DNA of 64,000 bases. Origin: Pseudomonas denitrificans (nom. rej.). Its GTDB lineage: Bacteria; Pseudomonadota; Gammaproteobacteria; Pseudomonadales; Pseudomonadaceae. The translations under genes and the position numbers were made by a program. The notes below the pieces were generated by a model. The model worked only from the letters and a program-made list of their open reading frames with translations, made no database searches and was not told where the DNA came from. Shown one piece after another: positions 27,336 to 37,324 of this stretch (position 1 is its first letter; each line of letters starts with the position of its first letter). The stretch is from positions 1,922,001 through 1,986,000 of the forward strand of contig NZ_CP043626.1 in NCBI RefSeq assembly GCF_008807415.1, read 5' to 3'.

Positions 27336-29138
27336 ATGACCGATCAACTGCTCAACGAACGCGAGCTGGACTTTCTGCTCTACGAGCTGCTCGACACCAC
27401 CGCGCTGCTCGAACGCTCGCGCTACGCCGAACATGATCGGGCCGTCTTCGACGCGACCCTGCGAACGGCGCACGGCATCGCAGCCGAATACTTCGCTCCG
27501 CACAACCAGAAGGGAGACCATGAGGAGCCGACTTTCGATGGCGAACGGGTCCGCCTAATCCCGGAAACCAAGCGCGCCTGGGACGCCTTCGCCGAGGCCG
27601 GCTTCCTCGCCGCGCACCACGACGGCGCCGACGGCGGCCTACAACTGCCAGAGGTGATCCTGCGGGCCAGCATGGCGTACTTCAATGCCGCCAACATCGC
27701 CACCGTCGCCTACTCCTTCCTGACCATAGGCTCGGCCAACCTGGTGAAGAGCTTCGCCAGCGACAACCTGCGCGAGCGCTTCCTGCCGGCCATGCTCGAC
27801 GGCCGCAGCAGCGGCACCATGGCGCTGACCGAACCCGGCCAGGGCTCGGCCCTGGGCGACCTGCGTACCACCGCGCGTCCCGCCGCCGACGGCAGTTACC
27901 GGATCTTCGGCCAGAAGATGTTCATTTCCGGCGGCGACCACGACCTGACCGAGAACATCGTGCACATGGTCCTCGCCCGCATCGAAGGCGCACCGGCCGG
28001 CACCAAGGGCATCTCGCTGTTCCTCGTGCCCAAGTTCCTGGTCGATGCCGACGGCAATCCGAGCGAGCGCAACGATGTGGCTCTCGCCGGTCTGCTGCAC
28101 AAGATGGGCTACCGCAACACCACTTCGACGGTGCTCAACTTCGGCGAGCAGGACGGCGCCATCGGCTACCTGGTGGGCGAGGCCAACAAAGGCCTGTCCT
28201 ACATGTTCCAGATGATGAACGAAGCGCGCATCGGGGTCGCCCTGGGCGCCTCGGTGCTCGCTTACCAAAGTTTCGTGTACGCGCTCGACTACGCCCGCGA
28301 GCGCCCGCAGGGGCGCCTGCCAGGCGCCAAGGATCCGCTGGCCCCACAGGTGCGCATCGTCGAGCACGCCGACGTGCGACGCATGCTGCTGCAGCAGAAG
28401 GTCTACGCCGAAGGCAGCCTCGCCCTCTGCCTGTACGCCAGCAGCCTGTTCGAGGATGCGCATACCGCGCCCACTGCCGAGGAACGCCAGGACGCCGGCG
28501 AGCTGCTCGATCTGCTGATCCCGATGGTCAAGTCCTACCCCTCGCGCTACGGCGTAATCGCCTCGGACATCGGCATCCAAGTCCTCGGCGGCTCCGGCTA
28601 CATCCGCGAATACCCGCTGGAACAGTTCTACCGCGACAACCGCCTGAACCCGATCCACGAAGGCACCGAGGGCATCCACGGCCTCGACCTGCTGGGGCGC
28701 AAGCTGGGCCAGCGCGACGGCGCCGGCTTCCGCCAGTTCCTCGCCCTCACCCATTCAGCCATCGAGGCCTCACATACCGATGCCCGTTGTGCCGACCTCG
28801 GCGCGGCGCTGGGCGTCGCGCTGAATCATCTGCAACAGGCGACCACCGCGCTGCGTGAGCAGGTGGCCGCCGATGCCAACCTCGGTCTGGCCAACGCGAC
28901 CAGCTACCTCGACCTGTTCGGCCGCGTGGTCGTCGGCTGGCTGTGGCTGCGCATGGCCGGCATCGCCAGCCGCGCTCTGCAGACCGGCGCCACCGGCAGC
29001 GAGGCCGACTTCTACCACGGCAAGCTGCAGGCCGCCCGCTACTTCATGGACTGGGAGCTGGCGCCGACCCAGGCGCTGACGCGCCTGCTCATCCAGGGCA
29101 ACCGGGTGAGTTTCGACATGCAGGACCGCTGGTTCTGA
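27336..29138 (+). CDS. Acyl-CoA dehydrogenase (about 600-residue, FadE/AcdX-like)
   Basis: 600 residues. It begins with an extra N-terminal helical region (LLNERELDFLLYELLD) found in long acyl-CoA dehydrogenases, then the flavin-binding middle domain (MALTEPGQGSALGDLRTTA, YRIFGQKMFISGGDHDL), the C-terminal helical domain with GSGYIREYPLEQFYRDNRL and NPIHEGTEGIHGLDLLGRK, and a C-terminal extension. It oxidises an acyl-CoA to the 2,3-enoyl-CoA and passes electrons to ETF. The start ATG follows GAGGGAC. It is first of a run of rightward genes with the FadB-like fusion 27 bases downstream. Chain length or substrate cannot be read from the sequence. Confidence 0.92.
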   Translation: MTDQLLNERELDFLLYELLDTTALLERSRYAEHDRAVFDATLRTAHGIAAEYFAPHNQKGDHEEPTFDGERVRLIPETKRAWDAFAEAGFLAAHHDGADGGLQLPEVILRASMAYFNAANIATVAYSFLTIGSANLVKSFASDNLRERFLPAMLDGRSSGTMALTEPGQGSALGDLRTTARPAADGSYRIFGQKMFISGGDHDLTENIVHMVLARIEGAPAGTKGISLFLVPKFLVDADGNPSERNDVALAGLLHKMGYRNTTSTVLNFGEQDGAIGYLVGEANKGLSYMFQMMNEARIGVALGASVLAYQSFVYALDYARERPQGRLPGAKDPLAPQVRIVEHADVRRMLLQQKVYAEGSLALCLYASSLFEDAHTAPTAEERQDAGELLDLLIPMVKSYPSRYGVIASDIGIQVLGGSGYIREYPLEQFYRDNRLNPIHEGTEGIHGLDLLGRKLGQRDGAGFRQFLALTHSAIEASHTDARCADLGAALGVALNHLQQATTALREQVAADANLGLANATSYLDLFGRVVVGWLWLRMAGIASRALQTGATGSEADFYHGKLQAARYFMDWELAPTQALTRLLIQGNRVSFDMQDRWF

Positions 29139-29165
29139 CCCGGCCCCATCAGGAGAGAAAACCTC

Positions 29166-31277
29166 ATGACTGCCCTTGTTCACTACCGATTGGACGGCCA
29201 GCTGGCCCTGATCGGCCTGTCCCGCCCCCCGGTCAACGCCCTCGGCCAACCGCTGCGCGCGGCCCTGCTGGAAGCCTGCGAGCGCGCCGCCGCCGATCCC
29301 GCGGTGGCGGCAATAGTGTTGCACGGCGCCAACGGCCTGTTCAGTGCCGGCGCCGACATCAGCGAATTCGGCAGCGAAGCGTCGTCGGCCGCACCCGATC
29401 TGCCCGGCCTGCTGGTTCGCCTCACCCGCATCGACAAGCCGCTGGTCGCCGCCATTGGCAAGCTGGCCCTGGGCGGCGGCCTCGAGTTGGCCCTGGCCTG
29501 CGGCTACCGCATCGGCGAGCCGCAGGCCCGCCTCGGCCTGCCGGAAATCAACCTCGGCCTGCTGCCCGGCGCCGGCGGCACCCAGCGCCTGCCACGGCTG
29601 ATCGGCGCCGAGTCGGCGCTGAACATGATCCTTTCCGGCAAGCAGGTGGATGTCCAGCACGCACACCTGATGGGCATCCTCGACCGCCTGGCGGATAACC
29701 CCGAAACACTCATCGAACAAGCCTGCGTCTATGCCCGCGAGCTGCTCGCGCAAGGCGCCCCGGCACAACCAGCCGCCCGCTACCCCAGCCCCGCCGTCGA
29801 TTTGCCAGAGGGCTTCTTCGCCGGCTTCCGCGCCGAACAGGAGGCACGCTGGAAAAGCCGTCTGGCGCCACGCCTAGTGCTGGCAGCGATAGAGGCCGCC
29901 TGCCTGTTGCCGCTCGAGGAAGGCCTGGCGCGCGAGCAGGACCTGTTCCGGCAAGCCGAGGCTTCGCGCCAGTCGGCTGCGCTGCGCCATGTGTTCTTCG
30001 CCGAACGCGAGGCCGGGCGTATTCCCGGCATCGACCCTGCGCTCGACATGCGCCCCATCGCCAAGGTCGCGGTAATCGGCGCCGGCACCATGGGCGGCGG
30101 TATCGCCATGAACTTCGCCAATGCCGGCATCCCGGTGGTGGTGCTGGAACAGAAGTCCGACGCCCTAGAACGCGGCCTGTCCAATGTGCAGCGCAACTAC
30201 GAGATCAGCGTCAAGCGCGGCAAGCTGAGCCAGGCCGAGCTGGAGAAACGCATGCGCCTGCTGCAGGGCAGCCTTGAATATGCCGACATCGCCGATGCCG
30301 ACCTGGTGATCGAAGCAGTGTTCGAGAAGCTCGAGATCAAGCAGCAGGTGTTCCGTACCCTCGACGAGGTGTGCAAACCAGGGGCGATCCTTGCGACCAA
30401 CACCTCCAGCCTCGACGTCGATGCCATCGCCGCGGTGACCTCACGCCCGCAGGACGTCATCGGCCTACACTTCTTCAGTCCGGCCAACGTTATGCGCCTG
30501 CTGGAAGTGGTGCGCGCCCGCCGAACCGCGCCGGACGTGCTGGCCACCACGCTCAAGCTGGCGCGGCGGATAGGCAAGTTGCCGGTGGTTTCCGGGGTGT
30601 GCTTCGGCTTCATCGGCAACCGCATGCTCGAACCCTACGCCCGCGAGGCGATGCGCATGGTGCTGGAAGGCGCCTCGCCGGCGCAGGTCGACGGCGTGCT
30701 GACCGGGATCGACCTGAACATGGGCGTGTTGAGCATGCTCGACCTCGCCGGCATCGACGTGAACTACCTGGTGCGCCAGGCCAACAAGGCCGCTTTCGCC
30801 GACGACCCCAGCTATTGCCGCCTGGGCGACGAGCTCTACGCCATGGGTTGCTACGGCCAGAAGAGCAGCTTTGGCTTCTACCACTACGAAGGTCGCCAGC
30901 GCCTGGACGACCCTACCGTGGAGAAGGTCGCCGAGCGTCTCGCCGGCGAGCTGCAGATCCCGCGGCGCTCGCTCGCCCCCCAGGAAATCCACGACCGCTG
31001 CCTGTTCATGCTGATCAACGAAGGCATCCAGCTGCTCGACGAAGGGATCGCCCTGCGCGCCAGCGACATCGACCTGGTGTGGATCAACGGATACGGCTTC
31101 CCGGCGCACCTGGGCGGCCCGATGCACTACGCCGAGCAACTGGGCCTGGACCAGGTGCTCGACGGCATCCTGCGCCTGCAGGCGAGCCTGGGCAGCCACG
31201 GGCAGCGCTGGTTCAAGCCCGCGCCCCTGCTCAAGCGCCTGGTCGCCGCCGGCCGCACCCGCATCGAGAAATTCTGA
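29166..31277 (+). CDS. FadB-like enoyl-CoA hydratase / 3-hydroxyacyl-CoA dehydrogenase fusion
   Basis: 703 residues. The N-terminal crotonase domain (about 1-190) has [26 protein letters not shown] and the catalytic block [16 protein letters not shown]. From about residue 295 comes the NAD-binding 3-hydroxyacyl-CoA dehydrogenase domain with the Rossmann motif [19 protein letters not shown] and the catalytic [17 protein letters not shown]; two C-terminal dimerisation domains follow. It would hydrate the enoyl-CoA and oxidise the 3-hydroxyacyl-CoA. Placed between the dehydrogenase and the thiolase, it completes a full beta-oxidation round. GGAGAG precedes the ATG. Confidence 0.95.
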   Translation: MTALVHYRLDGQLALIGLSRPPVNALGQPLRAALLEACERAAADPAVAAIVLHGANGLFSAGADISEFGSEASSAAPDLPGLLVRLTRIDKPLVAAIGKLALGGGLELALACGYRIGEPQARLGLPEINLGLLPGAGGTQRLPRLIGAESALNMILSGKQVDVQHAHLMGILDRLADNPETLIEQACVYARELLAQGAPAQPAARYPSPAVDLPEGFFAGFRAEQEARWKSRLAPRLVLAAIEAACLLPLEEGLAREQDLFRQAEASRQSAALRHVFFAEREAGRIPGIDPALDMRPIAKVAVIGAGTMGGGIAMNFANAGIPVVVLEQKSDALERGLSNVQRNYEISVKRGKLSQAELEKRMRLLQGSLEYADIADADLVIEAVFEKLEIKQQVFRTLDEVCKPGAILATNTSSLDVDAIAAVTSRPQDVIGLHFFSPANVMRLLEVVRARRTAPDVLATTLKLARRIGKLPVVSGVCFGFIGNRMLEPYAREAMRMVLEGASPAQVDGVLTGIDLNMGVLSMLDLAGIDVNYLVRQANKAAFADDPSYCRLGDELYAMGCYGQKSSFGFYHYEGRQRLDDPTVEKVAERLAGELQIPRRSLAPQEIHDRCLFMLINEGIQLLDEGIALRASDIDLVWINGYGFPAHLGGPMHYAEQLGLDQVLDGILRLQASLGSHGQRWFKPAPLLKRLVAAGRTRIEKF

Positions 31278-31284
31278 CTTCCCC

Positions 31285-31306
31285 GCCGCCACCTCCAGGT
31301 GGCGGC
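31285..31306 (+). repeat. Intergenic hairpin after the FadB-like gene
   Basis: A perfect inverted repeat GCCGCCACCT / AGGTGGCGGC with a 2-base loop lies in the short gap before the thiolase gene. It lacks a U-run, so it may stabilise or attenuate mRNA rather than end it. Confidence 0.5.
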
Positions 31307-31326
31307 CCCGTTGCAAGGACAATTCC

Positions 31327-32511
31327 ATGAAAGAAGCCGTCATCCTCTCCACCGCCCGCACGCCGATTGCCAAGGCCTTCCGCGGTGCCTTCAACCACAC
31401 TCCGTCGCCGAGCATGGCCTCCTTCGCCATCCGCGCCGCGGTCGAGCGCGCCGGCATCGACGCCGCCGAGATCGAAGACCTGGTGATGGGCACCGGCATG
31501 CCGGCCGGCACCGCCGGCTGGAACCTCGGCCGCATGAGCGTGCTTGCGTCCGGCCTGCCACTGTCGGTCAGCGGCCAGACCCTGGACCGCCAGTGCGCTT
31601 CCGGCCTGATGGCGGTGGCCACCGCCGCCAAGCAGATCATGGTCGATGGCATGCAGGTCACTATCGGCGCCGGCCAGGAGCACATCTCCCTGGTGCAGAA
31701 CCGCCACATGGAATGGGTTGGCGAGTTCCACGATCGCCTGGTGCTGCAGAACGAGCCAAACGCCTATATGCCGATGCTGCAGACCGCCGAACGGGTCGCC
31801 GAACGTTACAGCATCAGCCGCGAGGCCCAGGACGAATACGCCCTGCAGTCGCAGCTGCGCACGGCGGCCGCGCAACGTGCCGGCCTGTTCGAGGGCGAGA
31901 TCGTGCCGGTCAGTGTGATCAAGCAAGTGGTCGACAAGGCCACCGGCGCCACCGGCTACGAGAAAGTCAGCCTGTCGCTCGACGAAGGCAATCGCCCGCA
32001 AACCGCACTCGCCGACCTGCAGAAGCTCAAGCCGGTCATCGAAGGCGGCTGCATCACCGCCGGCAATGCCAGCCAGCTCTCCGACGGCGCCGCCGCCTGC
32101 GTGCTGATGGATGGCCGCCTGGCCGAGCAGCGCAATCTCGAACCGCTGGGCGCCTATCGCGGCATAGCGGTGGCCGGCCTAGCACCCGAGGAAATGGGCA
32201 TCGGCCCGGTCCTGGCGGTGCCCAAGCTGCTCAAGCAACACGGCCTGAAGGTCGACGAGATCGGCCTGTGGGAGCTCAACGAAGCATTCGCCTGCCAAGT
32301 GCTTTATTGCCGCGACAAACTGGGCATCGACAACGACAAGCTCAACGTCAATGGTGGTGCCATCGCCATCGGCCACCCCTACGGCATGAGCGGCGCACGC
32401 ATGGTCGGCCATGCCTTGCTGGAAGGTAAGCGCCGGGGCGTGAAGTACGTGGTGGTGACCATGTGCGTCGGCGGCGGCATGGGCGCGGCCGGCCTGTTCG
32501 AGGTGTTCTGA
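31327..32511 (+). CDS. Acetyl-CoA acetyltransferase / 3-ketoacyl-CoA thiolase
   Basis: 394 residues of the classic thiolase family. The nucleophile is Cys90 in [13 protein letters not shown]; the C-terminal block [17 protein letters not shown] holds the catalytic His, and [12 protein letters not shown] holds the second catalytic Cys. It would cleave 3-ketoacyl-CoA with CoA to release acetyl-CoA. It follows the FadB-like gene by 49 bases and overlaps the next gene (TGATG), so it is in the same operon. The start is preceded by AAGGA. Confidence 0.95.
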   Translation: MKEAVILSTARTPIAKAFRGAFNHTPSPSMASFAIRAAVERAGIDAAEIEDLVMGTGMPAGTAGWNLGRMSVLASGLPLSVSGQTLDRQCASGLMAVATAAKQIMVDGMQVTIGAGQEHISLVQNRHMEWVGEFHDRLVLQNEPNAYMPMLQTAERVAERYSISREAQDEYALQSQLRTAAAQRAGLFEGEIVPVSVIKQVVDKATGATGYEKVSLSLDEGNRPQTALADLQKLKPVIEGGCITAGNASQLSDGAAACVLMDGRLAEQRNLEPLGAYRGIAVAGLAPEEMGIGPVLAVPKLLKQHGLKVDEIGLWELNEAFACQVLYCRDKLGIDNDKLNVNGGAIAIGHPYGMSGARMVGHALLEGKRRGVKYVVVTMCVGGGMGAAGLFEVF

Positions 32512-33284
32512 TGAGCAACGAACTCTTTTCCCTCGCCGGCAAGACCGTACTCATCACCGGCGCCTCCAGCGGCATCGGTGCGCACCTGGGGCGCGTCGCC
32601 AGCCGCGCCGGCGCCCGCGTGGTGCTCGCCGCGCGCCGCGTGGAACGCCTCAACCAGCTGGCCGCCGACATCGGCTGGGACGGCGGCACCGCGCTGGCAG
32701 TCCCCATGGACGTGACCTGCCGGCAAAGCGTCGAGGCTGCCTTCAACGCCGCCGAGGAGGCCTTCGGCGTGGTCCACGTGGTGCTCAACAACGCCGGCGT
32801 CGGCAACGGCCAGCGCGCTCTTGAGGTCAGCGAGGAAGAATGGCGCCATATGCTGGCCACCAACCTCGACGGCGTCTGGCGCGTGGCCCAGGTGGCCGCC
32901 CAGCGCATGATCCGCGCCGGCGCGCCGGGCAGCATCGTCAATATCGCCTCGATGCTCGGCCTGCGCGTGGGCACCGGCTACAGCCATTACTGTGCTGCCA
33001 AGGCCGGCGTGGTGCAGCTGACCAAGTCGCTGGCACTGGAACTGGCGCGCGAGCATATCCGCGTGAACGCCATTGCCCCGGGCTACTTCAAGACCGAGAT
33101 GACCGACGCCTTCTTCGACAGCGAGAAGGGCCAGGCCTACATCCGCGCCGCCGTGCCCCTGCGCCGCCTGGGCCAACTCGAGGAGCTGGAAGGTCCCTTC
33201 CTGCTCCTGGCCAGCGCTGCCGGCGCCTTCATGACCGGCAGTGTGCTGGCGGTCGACGGCGGCCATCTGGTCGGCAGCCTCTGA
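32511..33284 (+). CDS. SDR-family oxidoreductase
   Basis: 257 residues of the classical short-chain dehydrogenase family: the cofactor motif TGASSGIGAHLG near residue 15, NNAGVGN, the catalytic Ser in NIASMLGL and YCAAK with Tyr and Lys. The basic residues after strand 2 (AARRVERL) suggest NADP or NAD of unclear choice. The start ATG shares a base with the thiolase stop. It probably oxidises a hydroxyl, either a 3-hydroxyacyl-CoA or an alcohol on the substrate ring or chain. Confidence 0.9.
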   Translation: MSNELFSLAGKTVLITGASSGIGAHLGRVASRAGARVVLAARRVERLNQLAADIGWDGGTALAVPMDVTCRQSVEAAFNAAEEAFGVVHVVLNNAGVGNGQRALEVSEEEWRHMLATNLDGVWRVAQVAAQRMIRAGAPGSIVNIASMLGLRVGTGYSHYCAAKAGVVQLTKSLALELAREHIRVNAIAPGYFKTEMTDAFFDSEKGQAYIRAAVPLRRLGQLEELEGPFLLLASAAGAFMTGSVLAVDGGHLVGSL

Positions 33285-33396
33285 CCTCACGCGCCGCTCG
33301 TGCACGGGCCCGCCCCTCCCTTTGCGGGGGGACGGGTCGGTGCGGCTCCTTGCAATGCTTCCTCCGGTTGTAATCCCACCACCACCGGAGGCCATC

Positions 33397-34974
33397 ATGA
33401 AGATCAACTTCGCCCGGATCATGGGCCAGGTCGCGCAGCGCCATGCCGACCAGGAAGCCCTCGTGAACATCGAGCGCAACCGGCGCTACAGCTTCGAGGA
33501 GCTGCACGGCCTGACCAACCGCATCAGCCACCTGCTGCATGTCCGACTGGGCCTGGGGCGCGGCGACGTCGCCCTGTGCATCCTGGAGAACGACAACCTC
33601 TCGCTGCTGCACGCCTGGACCGCGTTCAAGGGCGAGGCAGCCCTGGCGCACACCAACTTCCGCGACGCCCTCGACGAGCACCGCTGGCAGATCGAGTTCC
33701 TCCGCCCACGGGTGATCTTCATCGAGACCGTGCTGCTGGAACGCTACGCCGAGCTGCTGCGAGCGAGCGAAGCCTGCGTGGTGTGCATGGACCCGCCGCC
33801 GGCCGACCAAAGCGCCGCTCTGTACTTCTGGGACCTGCTCGAAGGCCTGCCGGACAGCGAGCCGGACGTCGAGTCCGATGACCGAGACGACATCCTCCTC
33901 TACCGCTTCACCGGCGGCACCACCGGCCGCAGCAAATGCGCCCAGTACAGCATCGACAACTGGCTGGCCGCGCGCGACTCCATGTACGCCGACAGCGAGC
34001 AGAGCGAGGCGCTCAACGCGACCACCCGCTACCTGCAGATCGCCCCCATCAGCCATGGCGCCGGACTCTCGCTGCTGCCCACGCTGTTCCGCGGCGGCTG
34101 CACCCTGACGCAGAACACCACCGACCTGAAGGCCTGGTGCCACAACGTCGAGCGCGAGCGGGTCACCACCAGTCTGATGGTGCCGACCCTAGTCAACGGC
34201 CTGCTGGAGCTCCCGGAAGCGACGCAGCACGACCTCTCCAGCCTGAGCACCCTGTACTACGGCGCAGCGCCCATGAGCCCGGCCAAGCTGGAACGGGCGC
34301 AGGCGCGCTTCGGCAACATCTTCTACCAGCTGTATGGCTCGACCGAATGCGCCCAGGCGGTCTGCACCCTGACCAAGGCCGATCACCTGACGGCCATCGC
34401 GACCGGCCGCCTCGCCTCGGCCGGCCGGCCGACCACCGGGATCGAACTGAGGGTGGTCGACGACACCGGCCAGTGCCTGCCCCCGGGCGTCACCGGCGAG
34501 ATCCTGCTGCGCGGTCGCGGCACCATCTGCGGCTACTTCCGCAACCCACAAGGCACGGCGGCGGAGTTCGTCGACGGTTTCTGGAAATCCGGCGACCTGG
34601 GTTACCTGGACGAAGCCGGTTACCTGTTCATCGTCGATCGCAAGAAGGACGTCATCATCAGCGGCGGCTTCAACGTCTACGCGGTGGAAGTGGAGTCCAG
34701 CCTCAACGCGCATCCGGCCGTATCGCTCTCTGCCGTGGTAGGGGTACCTCATGGCCACTGGGGCGAGTCGGTGCATGCCGAAGTGGTGCTCAAGGAAGGT
34801 GCCAGAGTCACTCAGGATGAACTGATCGAGCATGTCAGGGAGCGCCTGGGTAGCCTGAAGGCGCCCAAGACTCTGACCTTCGTCGAGGCCTTGCCGCTGA
34901 GCGCGGTCGGCAAGGTCTTGCGTCGCCAGGTCCGCGAGAAGTACTGGAAGGACCAGGTGCGCCGGGTCAGCTGA
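33397..34974 (+). CDS. AMP-dependent acyl-CoA synthetase (ligase 1)
   Basis: 525 residues of the ANL superfamily. The ATP-binding loop reads YRFTGGTTGRSK; further motifs are LYGSTEC, KSGDLGYLDEAGYLFIVDRK and DVIISGGFNVYAVEVE, and the C-terminal lysine lies in SAVGKVLRRQVREKYW. It activates a carboxylic acid to its CoA thioester via acyl-AMP. It is a clear paralogue of the ligase at 49476, sharing ALVNIER.RRY at the start and the same ending (REKYWKD). CGGAGG precedes the ATG. It ends the rightward operon at a convergent terminator. Confidence 0.93.
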   Translation: MKINFARIMGQVAQRHADQEALVNIERNRRYSFEELHGLTNRISHLLHVRLGLGRGDVALCILENDNLSLLHAWTAFKGEAALAHTNFRDALDEHRWQIEFLRPRVIFIETVLLERYAELLRASEACVVCMDPPPADQSAALYFWDLLEGLPDSEPDVESDDRDDILLYRFTGGTTGRSKCAQYSIDNWLAARDSMYADSEQSEALNATTRYLQIAPISHGAGLSLLPTLFRGGCTLTQNTTDLKAWCHNVERERVTTSLMVPTLVNGLLELPEATQHDLSSLSTLYYGAAPMSPAKLERAQARFGNIFYQLYGSTECAQAVCTLTKADHLTAIATGRLASAGRPTTGIELRVVDDTGQCLPPGVTGEILLRGRGTICGYFRNPQGTAAEFVDGFWKSGDLGYLDEAGYLFIVDRKKDVIISGGFNVYAVEVESSLNAHPAVSLSAVVGVPHGHWGESVHAEVVLKEGARVTQDELIEHVRERLGSLKAPKTLTFVEALPLSAVGKVLRRQVREKYWKDQVRRVS

Positions 34975-35016
34975 TCGGTAGCGCGCCACGGAGCCTACAG
35001 AGGCTCCGCGGCGACA

Positions 35017-35054
35017 GCAAAAAAAGACAGACCCGCATTACGCGGGTCCGTCTT
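35017..35054. terminator. Bidirectional terminator between convergent genes
   Basis: A hairpin of GACAGACCCGC (35024-35034) and GCGGGTCCGTC (35040-35050), with one A-C mismatch, is flanked by AAAAAAA on the left and TTC on the right. The A-run serves as the U-tract for the leftward gene (DUF1329). Confidence 0.85.
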
Positions 35055-35074
35055 CAATGGGGGAAACGAATGCC

Positions 35075-36427
35075 TCAGCGGATACCGCTACCCGCCAGGC
35101 TGTCCGGGGTCCACATGTTGTCGGAGCTCATGGTCGGCGACACTTTCAGGCCGCCCAGGCTCGGCCACTGGTTGATGTAGTAGCTGCCTGCGATCAGGTC
35201 GTAATGACCGGTGGTGGTAGTGTTGATCGCCGACGCATCGTAGAGCGGGGTCAGGTAGGCGAAGCCCGGACGCCACAGCTGGCCATGACCGTCGTACTGG
35301 TCATTGGCGAGCACGGCCCAGCTGTCCTCGTCGACGTAGAAGGTGCGCTTGGCATAGATGTGCCGCTCGCTCGGCTTCAGGGTCGCTTCCACTACCCACA
35401 CGCGGTGCAGTTCCCAGCGCACGAAATCGGGGTTTATGAACTTGTTGCCGAACACCTGATCGGCGTTGGCTGCGTAGTTGAAGCGATAGGTGTTGTACGG
35501 AACGTACAGCTCCTTCTTGCCGGCCAGCTTCCAGTCGTAGCGATCCATGCGACCGTTGAACAGGTTGACGTCGTCGACCGTGGACATGCCCGAGGTACTG
35601 GGGTTCGGGGTGTCGTAGGCTAGGTCCGGCGCCAGACGTACGCGGCGCTGTCCCGGCAGGTACTGGTAGGCGCGGCGGCCCTTCAGGCCATCGACGTTCT
35701 CGAAGGTCATGATCGCCTCGCCGGCGCGACGGGCCGGGCCAGTGTAGTTGGCGCGGGCCCGGTTGTAGATCACCGGCGACTCCTCCTTGTGGTCATAGAA
35801 CGGACTCTCGATGGTCCATACGCCCTGGGTGGAGAGCACGCGCTTGCCGGCCGCGTCGATGTTGAATGCCGAGTACTTCGGCATCACGAAGGAGATGCCC
35901 TGGTAACGTGCGATGTGGTTGAGCATCACCTCAATACCGCTTTTCGGGATCGGGAAGGGAATCCCGCCGGCGGCATCGACCGGCGTGTAGCCGTCGGCGG
36001 CCAGCTTGGCGCCGGTGGCGTTCTTGATGGTCTTGTCGAGCACCGACTGCGGGTAAGCGACCGTTCGATGGGTGGGATATACGTCCATGCGGAAGCCCGG
36101 CAGCTTCTTCACCAGGGCCTTCGCGCCCTCGCTCATCTTGGCTGCATAGGTGTCCACGTTCTTCGCGTCGATGGTGAACAGCGGTTTCTCGCTGGCGAAG
36201 GGATCGGGGCGAATGCCCGACGCCGCGTCGAACCCCGCTGGCGGGGTGGTCAGGCCGCCAGCATAGGCCGGGATGCTGCCATCCGAGCTGCCCGCTTTTT
36301 CGGCGCCGATGGCCGTCAGGTTGCTGCCTAGTGCCTTGGCCTCGTCGGCCGAAACGGCCGCATGGAGCACGCCTGCATGCGCGGCCAGGATGCTGGCCGC
36401 GATCAGGGTTCTTGTCAGTCTATTCAT
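35075..36427 (-). CDS. DUF1329 outer-membrane-associated protein
   Basis: 450 residues with a clear Sec signal peptide (RTLIAASILAAHAGVLHA, cleavage near residue 23). The mature part matches the DUF1329 family: TPVDAAGGIPFPIPKSG, LPGQRRVRLAPDLAYDTPNP and RTFYVDEDSWAVLANDQYDG. In pseudomonads DUF1329 proteins are usually paired with a DUF1302 protein and found near clusters for hydrophobic compounds together with MMPL/RND and YCF48 genes; the latter two are at the right end of this window. A role in handling a hydrophobic substrate at the outer membrane is inferred. It is convergent with the CoA ligase. Confidence 0.92.
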   Translation of the reverse strand: MNRLTRTLIAASILAAHAGVLHAAVSADEAKALGSNLTAIGAEKAGSSDGSIPAYAGGLTTPPAGFDAASGIRPDPFASEKPLFTIDAKNVDTYAAKMSEGAKALVKKLPGFRMDVYPTHRTVAYPQSVLDKTIKNATGAKLAADGYTPVDAAGGIPFPIPKSGIEVMLNHIARYQGISFVMPKYSAFNIDAAGKRVLSTQGVWTIESPFYDHKEESPVIYNRARANYTGPARRAGEAIMTFENVDGLKGRRAYQYLPGQRRVRLAPDLAYDTPNPSTSGMSTVDDVNLFNGRMDRYDWKLAGKKELYVPYNTYRFNYAANADQVFGNKFINPDFVRWELHRVWVVEATLKPSERHIYAKRTFYVDEDSWAVLANDQYDGHGQLWRPGFAYLTPLYDASAINTTTTGHYDLIAGSYYINQWPSLGGLKVSPTMSSDNMWTPDSLAGSGIR

Positions 36428-36837
36428 GTCTCCACCTTCTCATCTTGTATTTTTGAACGTCGCGTACAGCGCGCCACACAGCTTCCGGGAGCCGCCACCA
36501 TCGCCCCCGGCCGGCACCACCATGGGCGGCTACGTAGACCGGGCAGGAACAGGCTGTCGATAAGCCGCCGGCGCAGTGGCAGCGCGACAGCACGCGCCTC
36601 GACGCGGTTGGGTCGAGCCCGATTCCTGGCTTATGTTTTATCCAAGGCTCCGCTTCCCCCGCCCCCCCCGATAGGCATGGGGTGGGAGGGGACGGGCGGG
36701 CGCCACTGCCGTGCAGTCGATCGGACGATCGGACGATCGGAAAACTCCCGACGCAAATGCAATGACGCCGCAACCCTCGCGGATTGCGGCGTCATTGCTG
36801 CCCAGGCGGGAGGGCGCAGCGGCCCGTCCTGCAGGCC
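36428..36837 (-). promoter_or_regulatory. Intergenic region with a strong hairpin after the MaoC gene
   Basis: It holds a perfect 15-bp stem, GCAATGACGCCGCAA (36759-36773) / TTGCGGCGTCATTGC (36784-36798), likely the terminator of the MaoC-side operon, and a short tandem run of CGATCGGA at 36718-36740. A C/G-rich foldback lies near 36655-36695. The promoter of the DUF1329 gene should be in its left part. No gene is seen. Confidence 0.6.
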
Positions 36838-37293
36838 TCAGGCGAACACGCGGAGGATGGTTTCCGCCACGCAGGCAGGCTTGCTCGCGCCTTCCACCTC
36901 AACGGTCATTTCGTAGGTGATCTGCGCGCCATTGCCTTCCAGCGGCTCCCAGGCCAGCACCTTGAAGTGCCCGCGCAGGCGGCTGCCGACTGGCACCGGC
37001 TGGACGAAGCGCACCTTGTTCAGCCCGTAGTTCAGGCCCATCTTGACGTTGCGGATCTCGAAGGCGTCGGTCATCAAGGGCGGCAGCAGGCTGAGGGTCA
37101 GGAAGCCATGGGCGATGGTGGTGCCGAACGGGCCCTTGGCCGCGCGTTCGGGATCGACATGGATCCACTGCGAGTCGCCGGTGGCCTCGGCGAAGGTGTC
37201 GATTCGCTTTTGGTCGATGGTCAGCCAGTCGCTAGTGCCGACGACCTGGCCGACCAGACCCTGTAGTTCCGCGATGGTTTCGTAGCTTTTCAT
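36838..37293 (-). CDS. MaoC-like (R)-specific enoyl-CoA hydratase
   Basis: 151 residues of the single hot-dog MaoC family. The hydratase motif is FAEATGDSQWIHVDPERA followed by GTTIAHGFLTLSLLP, with the catalytic Asp and His of the D-x4-H motif visible (D..QWIH). It hydrates an enoyl-CoA to the (R)-3-hydroxyacyl-CoA, which would match the MFE-2-like dehydrogenase at 48377 that accepts the (R) form. The ATG at 37293 is preferred to a GTG at 37302. It lies 31 bases after the acyl-CoA dehydrogenase gene in a minus-strand operon. Confidence 0.92.
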   Translation of the reverse strand: MKSYETIAELQGLVGQVVGTSDWLTIDQKRIDTFAEATGDSQWIHVDPERAAKGPFGTTIAHGFLTLSLLPPLMTDAFEIRNVKMGLNYGLNKVRFVQPVPVGSRLRGHFKVLAWEPLEGNGAQITYEMTVEVEGASKPACVAETILRVFA

Positions 37294-37324
37294 TGTTTTC
37301 ACTCAAAGGGGATGAAAGCGAGTA